A program made the position numbers and the translations under genes. A stretch of 64,000 nt of DNA from Triatoma infestans (taxonomy: Eukaryota > Arthropoda > Insecta > Hemiptera > Reduviidae), in contig JAAEAF010000094.1 in the NCBI GenBank assembly GCA_011037195.1, positions 1 through 64,000 on the forward strand. Direction: 5' to 3'. Every line of letters begins with the position of its first letter. The first letter of the stretch is position 1. The notes below the pieces were generated by a model that was given only the letters and a program-made list of their open reading frames with translations, ran no database searches and was not told the DNA's origin. Shown piece after piece: positions 1 to 12,100 of this stretch.

Positions 1-17
1 AAAGCATACAAATTCAC

Positions 18-132
18 CTGGATTTTTGGTAAATCCTCTGTAGTATGTTTTACTTTGGCTCCTGGAATTGGCGATGTGGTTACCCCGGAATATGCTCCGG
101 ATTTCTTATAAGGGCTTGAACCTTGTTGCGCT
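18..132 (-). CDS. fra: fra exon 26, cytoplasmic tail (last exon in window)
   Basis: Reads [20 protein letters not shown] and onward. Two acceptors lie 4 nt apart (cag, then taag). Only the exon-proximal one keeps the frame. Ends in phase 0 at a gtgaat donor, so further exons lie beyond base 1. Confidence 0.82.
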
Positions 133-3100
133 CTTACTGTAACTTAAAAGTGAATTAATGTTTCAAATATAAGTTACTACTAACATTTTATAATGGCTGA
201 TGATATAGGTTGTTGGAGGGAGGGAAGTTGGCTTAGTTTGGTAAAAATGTTTAATTGACCAATGAATGTTGCGTCCTCTTTTAAGATATTATCAAGGCTA
301 CAAACCAACTAATAGCAATTTCTATTTTACTACGCCGATGGGTGCCGATGGCAAGTCTCTTCCTTCCTAGCATCCCAATAAAGAATGGGAATTTCTTTAT
401 CACTCAGAAGCAGTGGCGTCAACTGGAACTGATTTAAGCTGTGGACACACCTCAAGGTACCCAGCATGCATGAAGACTTCAATCACTCAGAGTGGATAGC
501 GAGGTGTATTTTTTAAAGCAATTTTAAAACGATAGGTCTTAATAAAGTTTCCCAATGTTTACCTCTTGTCTCTTGCACTCTCCTCTAGTTCACTATTTCC
601 TGGCACTTACGATTTGATAGAATAGAATGCTGATAAGGAATGGTTCTTTGGCCGGCTAATTTCCATTTATCCCACTATGACTCCCAGCAAGACTTGAGCG
701 TCTCACCAACTTCCCCTTTCGTGTTTCGCAGGAGCTGATTCCTTGTGGCCGTAATAGAGCAAAGTGACTGAATCGCTGTTTCGAGTACTTTTTCATCAAT
801 TACTTCATTTGCGGCAGTTCTGAGTTAGTACGCAGGTACCTCAGATTTGTTTGCTTCTATTCCAATTGAAAGGTATTGTTTTGGTAGGCAAGTTTGTAAT
901 CAATTATCTTGCGGGTTGAAAATTTTTCTCTCTGTGGTTCCGTTCTCTTCTTATTTTTGTTGTTTCGAAATCGGCTTCCATTACTGCATCGAAGACGATT
1001 TGGTGCTTTCTGTTATAACCGTTAACACCTTGTTATGTACTTTATTCAGGGTGTTGCACGTAGTTTGAGAGGCGGTTGTAAGTAGGTCCGCTCCGTATTC
1101 TGTTGCAGTTCTTATGTAAGTCTTATAAAGTGTGGTTAACAGCTCTTGGGAAGCTCCCCAGGTAACTTCTATCACTCTATTCAGCAGCCTCAACCTTGAT
1201 TCACCATTTGCCGCTAATTCATTCGCATGGCTCCTAAAACGTCAGTTTTTTATCAAGATTTTCTCCTAGGTAAGTGGTAATCTCTAACACATGCATTTTC
1301 TGACCATACGGTTCACTTCGTGTTGCTTGGTGAAAGCGTAAACAATTGGCCCACTGTCTTGTGTAAGCTTACCACCATATGATTTTCGTTGTAGAGCCGA
1401 ATTAAGAGTTATGCAAATGGCTGTGATGTTATGCAAGCGGCTGGAAACAATCTGAAATAGCGCGCCAAAGGCTATCCACTAAATCAAGAATATTAGCAAG
1501 CAGCTCTTTTTAGAGTTTGAAATATGACAACAAATATAGTAGTGGCTACAAGGCAACATACTACTCGTATTTATTGTTATAACACTGCTATTTGTTGTTC
1601 TGCAGCCCTGTTTCTGCCATTACGGTCTTTTTACCCTATAGTTGTTGTGGTTGGTTCCGCAGAGCTGGAAAGCATCAGAGATATTTTCCGTGATAGCCTG
1701 CTTCTTTTTGTGGTCATCGACTGGTTTCGGCGTTCGCCCATCATCAGGATGCATATGTCAAACAGTGCGATAACATATATTTTCACAGAGCTGTTTGACA
1801 TATACATCCTGATGATGAGCGAAGGCCCGAAACCGGTCGATGACCACAAAAAGAAGCAGGCTATCTCGGAAAATATCTCTGATGATTTTTACCCTTACAT
1901 TTTGATCCAAACTCTTGTTGATTCGCCGCTCTGTTTAGTAATCATAAATTTATTTACATTTACCAATATGTTTTTGCTGGGGAGTAGTTGGCGCCGATTG
2001 TGGAGGTGGTGCAGGTACGCTGAAACTTTTCAAAGGATGTCCTTGCAGTCTCTTTGCACTTTCACCACTTCTATGAGAAAATATCACATACATTACATTA
2101 TCAAGGCTTACATTTTAGGATGGATATATGTATATTTTGATGGAATTTTTTAATGTTCTGTTTAACTCACCCATAGTTGGACGGTGTCTGTTGAGCCGAA
2201 GAAGGCATTGGCTCGTAACTCATGCCTGATGGTGCAGGCTGAACTATGTACGGGTTTTCTGTCACTAAATAAAGCATTCTTTATTAATTATAAATTAAAT
2301 TATAATTAAGTTAAAAGTCCATAAGATTTCTAGAAATTACCATTTGGATCTATGGTGACATGTGCCCTTGAAATTGAATACTGAGTCCTAGGATAGAGTG
2401 GCCTTGCTTCAGTGGCCACAGAAGCTGCAGACTGGGGTGTTACCATACCAACTGAAGGTCCGGCTGCAACACTACTTGTGCCCAGACTAGTACCAACACC
2501 AACTGGAGTGGCTGTAGCCACCGCTGTTTAAAAAGAATAACAATTTATAAAAATTATAATAAACACATAGATAGGAATAAACTATATTTTGAAAATGTCA
2601 GCAATTTTATTACATATTAATGTAACTTCTTCCACCAAGAAATTGTGAAAATCGAAAGAAACCCTTTACTGGATAATATGAACTGAATAAAAATAAAGTA
2701 AAAACATCTCTGGAGCGAAACATTCACAATTTTCCCGCAATGTAATACTTACAACTCTAACTTTTCAATTGAGATTGATGATTAGTGGAAGCAATATGCT
2801 TGTAGTAATAAACTAACAAGATATACTTCCCCTCTAAACTAATATGTGGCGGGAAGTTACACTAAAAAGAAGAGCAGAACTTATTTTGTACTATAGTATT
2901 ATAATTTATAATCAATCGTCATTCGAAAGTGTAAGATAATGGGCATCCTATTTATACTTAGGATCTTAATTGTGAATTAATTCATAGATCTAATAAAAGT
3001 AGCTATTTCCTCAAACATAATTATTTAACACCTATATAATAATTTCAGATTCCTAGACTCCAATGTCACTCCTATTTGGATAATAGTTTCTTATGAAAAT

Positions 3101-6100
3101 CTTGAAAATAAAAAAATAATTGGTGTGGCACATCCAACTGAACAAAATGTACTCATCGAATCTCCTGGAGAGCCTAAACGGAATATCAAGACTGAACATT
3201 ACTCTTATTATTTTTATAAGAAAATGACTGCTTATTTCCAATTGTGAGCTTTACCTTCAACTTTCCACTCAACCAGCGGTATTTTTTTATAACAAAGTTA
3301 CAAAAGCAAACAATACAGAAAATTTGACATGGTTGCAATACTTCTACTCACAGTAGTAAGAGAAAGTAAGTAATTAACCAATGTAATTGAAAAATACTTT
3401 CGCAGGCCTATTTTTTCAAAACCTTGTTTCAGACTTCCCTTTTCATACTCTACAGAATGTGATATATATATTTTTCTATTCTCATGCTTTGCATATACTA
3501 CCTATTTGTTATTATGAAAACATCAATTCTCAAAACCATGTCACCAAAAATTTAGATTCAAAACTTAAATTTTCATATTCAATTAGCGTCAAAAGACGGT
3601 AAAACAAAATAAAAAGAAATGAACAAAATAAAAAAAACTTACGTTCTCTAAAATGTGAATTATCAATAGGCAATGTAATAGGTTTTTGTTTAATTCCAGC
3701 TCGCCTTAATGTTGATGTCCTCTCCTCTGCAAGTAGCAATGGCTGACACTGGCTGCCTATTTATTTATGGTGCAATATATAGACAAAACAAAAAGAAAAT
3801 AACAAAAAACTATAATGTGTGGTTAGGTTAAAAAAAAATAAGAAAATTATAAATAAAAATTAAGAAATGTGCGTTTGAAGAATTCCAGTTTCATGTAAAA
3901 GTATAAACTAAAGATAATAAATAAATTGGAAGATTATTTCGGTCTTAGGGTGATTTAATTTAATTGTGAGTTTTAGAAAACTTAATTTGTGATGGGGTAA
4001 ACACAAAATCAGATAATATCAAATGAATTAACATAATAGAATTTAGAACGTAACTAAAAACTTTAAAAACAACAAATGAATGTACAGCACTTACCTAAAC
4101 TTGAGCGGAGTCCATTAGTAGGATAAGTTTGTGTAGGTTCAATTAATGGGAGTTTGATTTACAAAATGAAATTATAATTGGGATATCGATTATCAAAATT
4201 ACTTTCCACAGTACACATCGGTAACTAAAATGTAACATCTCAGCAACAGCGATGTAATGGGTGGTAAACCATTTTATAAAAGGATGAGTAAAAGAAGGGG
4301 CTATCAGGAACATAAAAATAACGATCAATTTTACAAACCCATATAATTGGACGGATAATCTCTATGTTCTTGTGGATGCCTCTGCTTTTCCATTGTACCA
4401 CTTCTAGACGGAGTATCACCCTGACTGATACTGGCACCTCCCCTTGGCAACGTACTTCCGCCACCTCCACTTACAGTCCCTTGCTGTTCTTGATTTTTCT
4501 CCAAATTTTTCAACTCCATTTGATCATGATGTATCCATAGGTCAGGTGGCTTTATATTTGAAGTACTTGCTTTGCCTTTCATATAACTAAGAACAAAATA
4601 TTCCTATATTTTACGTTTCCACCAAAAAAATCTGGGTAAAACATGTTTTTTTCTTTTTTTTAAATTATGGCGCGTCAGCATCTGAGGATATTGGCACTAT
4701 CGGCCCATGGACAGTGTTCTCTCGTTACGAACAACACTGTCAATCATCAAACTCCTCGCTGTTTAGATTTTCATCTAACATCTCTTTGATTCTCGCTCCT
4801 AGGGCCGGGATCGAACCCGGGATTTCCGCGTTTCAAGTCCAGTATCACTACGCTAATCCCGCCTCTACTGATGCATATTTTCAATTATAAATTGGTAAAT
4901 TCTTTTAAGTTGGGATGCTTACATAAATAGTAGAACGAATATTACATGGAATTTTATGGTGAAACTACGTCACTGCTAAATCTCTTAAAATCAATTTTTC
5001 CGGGCAAATGTTTCAAATAAAAATGATGTTTATAGATGATTTAGAACAAGTAACTAATAATTTTTAATTTTTTTTTGTGCTATAAAATGTGTTTAATTTT
5101 CAAAGCTCCACATCTTCAAGGCTAACTATCTATTAAAGCCTTAATAAAGACCGGAAACTCTGTCGAAATTGTTTCTTTTTAAGCATTCCTCACAAAATTT
5201 CTTCATAATATAAAATTGGTCATTTAAACTGCAAAGACAAAGTCGTTTGAGTGTTATACACCAAATATTTTTCTTAATCAGAAGGATCTTTATCGGCTAA
5301 AAACTCAATTTCGAAAAATATCAACATATTTCAAAATAATTCTTTTTATAAAGAATAAAAAGTAAAAATGAATTTCCATACGATCACAATTGTACACAGT
5401 TCCCGGACTTGAACTTACCCTTTTTTATTTCTTTCCGGTGTGGTGGCCTGTGATCTTCGACAACAAAATATAATGAGCAATATCGATATTATAGTGATGA
5501 CAAGAGAGGAAGAGATAATCACTATGTACATAATTGCTGTTGTACTCAATCCACCTTTGCCCTTGCCAAGGCTACCTACTTCTGCTATTCCTCCATAACC
5601 TGCAATAAAAATGTTACAATTACATTAGTCATGAATTAATCTGTGTTTCCAAAAATTAGTTCCTCAATAGTGAACAACTTAAATAAGAATAATAAAGCGA
5701 GGTTCATGATGCGTTTCTCAAATCATTGAACTAAAAATTATATTCTCCTAATAATTAGGGGCATTTGTGAAATGAAAGATATTTCGCTTAATGAAACTAG
5801 AAATAACGATTTGAGGAAACATCTAAGGAATGGCATTTAAAATTACTGTTTTAGACATTCATGTTATTCAGTTTTAGTGTGTAAACTGAATTTGCTCTGT
5901 GCAAGTGTGTGTTATCACACTATCTGAAAAACGCATCCTGAAGATCGGCAAAGGCCCGAAACAGGTCGATGATCACAAAAAGAAGCAGGCTATCACGGAA
6001 AATGTCTCTGATGCTTTCCAGCTCTGCGGAAGCAACCACCACAACAATTACTTTTTACCTTGGGATGTTTAGTGCTGTCTTTATTTGGAAATGTAGATCA

Positions 6101-9100
6101 AAGTCGACATAAATACAGAATAGGGTATGTGCTGGTAAACTTGAAATTGCCACATCTTAAGACCAGCCCACACTATTGCTCTCCCATTTACTTTCACATC
6201 ACCCTACTTCATTAAGAACTTCACTTTTTTCAAAACTTACACCAACAGCTTGGCGAAAAAAATGGAAAAATCAAATGCGTACATTCATTAAAAAAAAAAT
6301 ATATATAAAGCGAAATATTCTTAGGATATTGATTTAAAAGCATGATAGTTATCCTTCTTAAAAATTTAGGATTGCGTGCCTGCCAAGAATAACTTGCAAG
6401 ATCTCGAACAATGTTCTATTGGAGGATATGTTTCCAAGCTAGCCTTAAATTTACTGAGAAATTAAAACTGGAAACTAATGGAAAACTGGACGTAAAGTCT
6501 GCAATAAATAAATAATTAAAGAAGCAAAAAATAAAATTAAAGTAAATAAAAAATTCATTTACCCATTGGTGTAGTAACTGAGACAACTGGTGAACTAATC
6601 GAAAACCCTTTTTTATTTTTAGCTTTAACATGGAAATAATAAGTGGTAGACAGACTGAGCGCTTTAATTGTAGCGGCCATTTTGTCACCTGGTACAATCT
6701 CCGTGATCCAATCTCTTTCTTTACTTTGCAGATCTGTAGTGTATGATACTATATAATCTATAAGAGAATAATATGTTATAAGAAATAATTAAAAATATCT
6801 CAAGTTTAACAATCACACGACTTTCTTTTACTGTAATATTAGAATTATATATAGGTGGAATTAAATGACAACAAGTCCTAATGTGTATAAAACACTTTAT
6901 TAAACAATATCGAGCTTTCGACCTGGAAGCCAGGACATTCTCAACATGACACAACTAGATTAAAACAACATAGCAGATTACTATTCCATATAGGTTATAT
7001 TATATATTTCAGCAGTGTTGAAAAACAGAGGTGTCATTATTTCAATAAATTCGTATATTGGTACTATGATCAGCAATATCTGCTTTAAAACTGATAGATG
7101 TTCTGCTTCTATATGTGGATCATTTGTAATTTTCTTTTTTTTTGGAATTCATTTCTCTGTCAACTATTGTAGTTTTACTGAAGTCAAAAGTGTGTCCAGT
7201 TTTTGTAGTGAGTTGAGAGAGACAGCTATGTTGTCTATTTTTCTTTTAACGTTATATTTGTGTTGTCGAATTCGATTTTGAACTTGTCTCTCCACGTAGG
7301 TGGATGGGCAGTTTGAACAATTTATTTTGCAAATAATATTAGAATTTAGGTTTATAGGGGTTTTGTTTTTTTGTAATCTAAAAAATCTTTTATTGCTATT
7401 TGAATTACAATAGGAAGTTTTGATATTGTTATTATTTTTTGAAAATTTATGCGCTACCCTCGAATATAGGGTAGTGAATAGAAAAGACGGTAGGAATTTC
7501 TGAAAGATTAACGCTTAACTTGTCAAAATGGCAGAGCCATATGACGCGATGTTTACGGAAAATCGTTTAAGTCGTTTTCGAGAAAACTGTGGAAACTTCA
7601 TTTCCGACAGATTATTACTGTTTGTTATCTAAATGGAATAAAAAGTTGAGATTTTCAGACCATTCGCTAAAATACTTTTCTTTTTTTCATATTCAGAGAT
7701 ACATCAAAATATTTATTTCTGGTAAAAACTTTATTTCGGAAGTTTGACTAATCACAATATGTCCTGTCACAGATTGTAAAAAGTTAAAGTAAAATCAAAA
7801 CGAAACGGACAAAAAATTAATACGCAAACTTACTTGTAATTAGACCGTTTGGTATTTTCGGCGGTTGCCATGAAAGACTAACTGTACCTGGTGAATTATC
7901 GACGTTCACCACCGTCAGATCCCTGGGTGGCGATCCTGGAGCTGCCTCCCATGTAGTATTTACTACCATCATACTCCAAGGGCTTTCTCGACGTCCCTAA
8001 AAAATTATCAACAATCATTAATTTTTGCAAATAAAAAAAAATTGAAAATAATGAATTAGCACTTACCTTAACAACTTTAACTACAAATTCATACTGAGTG
8101 AATGGTTTCAGATCATCTATCATATAATTTAATACAGTGGAATTATGAAATCTGTATTTAGTATTTATGGCCGAATGATAGAACTGATTGTATCTTACGA
8201 CATAATATCTGTTATCAGTTACAACCTAAAAATTCAAACAATATACAAACCATTACTTTGTTTATAATATAACATAAAAACGGACAATTAATTGTTTTGT
8301 TTAAAAAAACGAAAAAGCTAGCATTAATCTCATAATGGAAAAATGGAAGTAATTTATTAAAAACCCCATACGAGGAAATGGTTTAGCCAGTTTTTCAGGG
8401 CTCTTGGCGTTCTAGTAGGTATCCATCGCTAACACAGAAAAACACACACCACAGAGGGGAGAGGTGCGTATACAGGCTGTACATTTATATATAGACGACT
8501 ACATTCTATGTACTGTGACCCACAAGGAAGCCCAAAATACCTTCATGATTTATAGATAGTGAATTTAGCTTCAATGTATTTAAGGACTTTACTTCCTCCT
8601 TATATTTAATTATAGAATTTCCATTTATCCAATTATATTAAGGAATCCAATTATGAATTTCCATTTAAGTATCTTAGATGCGCCCTAAGGGTAATTGATC
8701 AATCGATAAACCCGATTGTGTCAATTACCCTTAGTCGATCTATCTTATGGTGTTCGTTAAAAGATGTCTTCCAAAACTAAAAGTCATATAAACAGATAAA
8801 ATGTGTAGAGGAAGTAAATAAAAAAGCCAAATCTAATGCAATTCAAAAGAGATATTTTTACTTCTTTGGGTAGAGAGAATGTTAACAACTGCGAGGGTGA
8901 GCCAGACCTTTATATATTGGCATGTTTTACCCAGATACCTGTACAATCTACTACCTCAGCCAGGCTCGGAATACAAGGATAGCTAATACACTTGCTCCCC
9001 CTCAGGGGATCCACCAGTATATGCTCCAATAATGGAAAAAGGTAGTAGATACCATTTTGATCATAAAAATATCTGTGTATTCTAAGTTAATTAATGATGT

Positions 9101-12100
9101 GAGAAAATCAATTTAAATGCTAGTTTTCCAAACACTAATAAAAATTATCAAAATCTTCTAATTTCTAAAACAACATGGAACGCTTACCTGATCCTGTGGT
9201 AGAGTAGAGTCTGACCAGAACAATACAACAGATGTGGGTGATATAACAGTAGCTTTAAGACCAACAGGCGGAATAAGCGGTGTCTGCGTATCAGTGGGAG
9301 TTTCATCACGAGTTCGTACATTCTCATAGACAGGAGGTCCATCGCCGCGTTCATTATGGGCTTTCAAAGAGATCACATAATCTGAATTCGGTTCTATTAA
9401 CAAACAAAGAATTGCTTGATTTAGTGGACTATATTTTACATCTGCTGTTCCAGAAAGAAAGTATATTAAGTTATTATTAGGTTAATTTACCCTTCTTTCA
9501 ATTAATATTCATCATATACAATTTAAAATAGAAAAGAATTCTTACCTAAATTTTTAATAACATAAAATCTAAGTTTGCCTTCCAATCGTTCTGCATATTC
9601 ATCAGGAACACCTTTCCCCCAGCCAATAATATAATCCCGGACCATGATATTTGGATTTTTGGGCGGTGACCAGATCACTGTTATTGAATCACCATTTGCC
9701 TTTGCTGTAATCATTTGAAAGATAATCATTTCAGATGGATTTTTAAAAAAATGAATCATTAAATTTCTTTAATCTATTTAGTTAATTAGTTTCCGTCCAT
9801 AAATTTGGATTTGTAATTGGATGTAAAGTTCGACTGAAAAAAATATATAATTAAATTATGTCATCTTAGTTTGGTTTTGATTGTTTGGGGATCAAAATAC
9901 CAATCTTTGAAGGCGGGAAGTAAAATGAACTATCCTAGTATTTGTTATTTTGAGAAAGTTGCATCTATTACTCACTAGACCAGATGAACCACTTATCTGG
10001 ACTTGGGCCTTCCTTCCTGCGATTTGACAACACACAATGACAGGCCTAACGTCGCGTACAACACATAAGATAAGGCTCGTTTCCATTCTCATAGTATTCC
10101 TCCACACTTTTACAGAGTGACAATTATCAACTACAAAACACGCAAGAAGACCCCGATATTCCAGGTCAAGTCGAAGTAGCCATTCTCTTCACTTATATAT
10201 TATCCAACTTGCTCTGCGATTATTAAACAATAATTAGCAATTGGAAACATTGTACAGTGGCACATCGACCATATCAATTTTCTTCAGCTTTTTGTTTAAT
10301 CAGCACTTTACACAGCTCACTAAGCTAACCATTTTTTAAAACGTGATTAAGCTAGTAAAGATTGTTTTAAATTAGTTGAATAAAATCATGAATTTTTAAA
10401 ATTTTAAGCAATAACTATTCCCAAAATTAAAATAATTTTGAGATTACACATCTAGCTTCTGATATTTTTAATTTTTTTTGTTCATGTTTTATTGTTCTTG
10501 TTAATTTAATGTAAATATGCTTCTATTAATACTAATAAAGGTTAAATGGCTATTTTTAATTTTCTTCTCCACTTATAATTGATCTTTTTTAAAAGCCACT
10601 ATAGTTTTACATAGAGGTTGACTGTTATATAACCTTCTCAAATGTTGTTTTGCTGACATTTGTGTAATATGCTGATATGAGCAGATACCACAAAGTGCTG
10701 TTATTTTTTCATGCTTTATGCTAATGATCAAGACTTCATTCTCAGAGTTGAGATTTCAGGCCATAATTCACACACTGATTAACATACACATAAATGGACA
10801 ATAATATTTAATCCTATTTATAAAATTTTAATTTTTACTGATTTTTTTTTTTGACAAACCTCTCATTCCAACCGGTGCCCCTGGTACGGTAGACTCATCC
10901 AAATCTTTTTCGTAAGTTTCAATAGTATGCCAATCAGTTGGCGGTCCAGTACCATTAGCGTTCAATGCCCAAATTCTCACCTGATAAACCTGAAAAGTGA
11001 TATTACTAAATAAGTATTCATGTTACTTATTTCAAATATTCATGTTTAAGAATTCATTTGTTACTTACACTGCTATTTTCAAGTCCATTAAGCACCCAAA
11101 GTCTTCTATCGCCAGCGGTTGTAACAGTTTCAGATCTACCTCTTCGATCTCTCATTCTGTATCTAAGTTTATAGCCAGTTATAACACCATTACGGCCTTC
11201 CAGGGGAGGAGGTTCCCAACGGACAATTACACTCTAAAAGGTAATAATGGGCTAAGTTAAATGTCATTTTACGATTTGGGGTAAGAGAAAGTAAACAAAA
11301 ATGGAGTGTAAAATTCACACGACTCTCTTATTACATTTCTCAATTTCATTTATAAATTTTGTATGAAATTTTATTAAACGTTTAACTCCCTTATATTCCC
11401 CTAACATAAGAGGGGATCCACAAAAAGAAAATTTTGCTCCCTCAGAAATCTCACAAAATAAATGTTTCTAATAAAAGTAATATGTTTAGAGAACTATAGT
11501 TTGCATACAAGTTTAAAACTTTGCAGCCATTATCCTAAAAAATGCGAGAAACTGAAAAAAAGTCGCTCGGATTGTCGATAGACAGATTATGACCACATTT
11601 TCATGTCAGAACACATCATAGCACTTAAAACTTTTTGAACTTCTTACGATTTTTCGTTTTAATTTTTTTTTTTTCACTCACATCATCACTAAAAAAATTT
11701 TCGTATTCCGGGGAGTAACTGTCATTTTCTAAAGCAGTATAAGATTATAAAAAATCAAGCAAAGCTGGTAAAAAGAACTCACTGAAGAACTGGAAGCTTC
11801 AACCGTAACGTTTGTCGGCGGTTCTGATGGAATATCTGATAAAGTTTTAACGGTAATCTCTTCTGAATTATGCCCAGCGCCATTATGATTATACGCTACA
11901 ACCCATACAATATATTCGGTGAATTTTTTTAATCCAGTCACTGTATAACCAGTGTCCACTGTTTCTATATGATGTTCTTCAGAAGTTTCGGACTGTAAAA
12001 AAATATATAGATATTATTTGGAAAAAATGGATGTGGATTATATTGAATGTAAGATAAACGTGAATACCTCATAATAATACAATTTATACATATGTATACG

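Larger units (their letters stand above)
1668..1893. repeat. Foldback PLE LTR-like unit, about 91-bp arms
   Basis: Left arm 1670-1765 and right arm 1789-1885 are near-perfect reverse complements (about 90%) around a short centre. Each arm carries a hammerhead core on its own strand. It sits in the fra intron between exons 26 and 25. Confidence 0.88.

Noticed and set aside
1524..2153. A 209-codon open frame on the plus strand
   Set aside because: It runs through the PLE foldback and into fra exon 25 antisense, and has no recognisable domain.
4140..4202. Canonical AG acceptor near 4201 for fra exon 22
   Set aside because: It would enlarge the exon but puts an in-frame stop (CAT TAA) before the conserved-phase segment.
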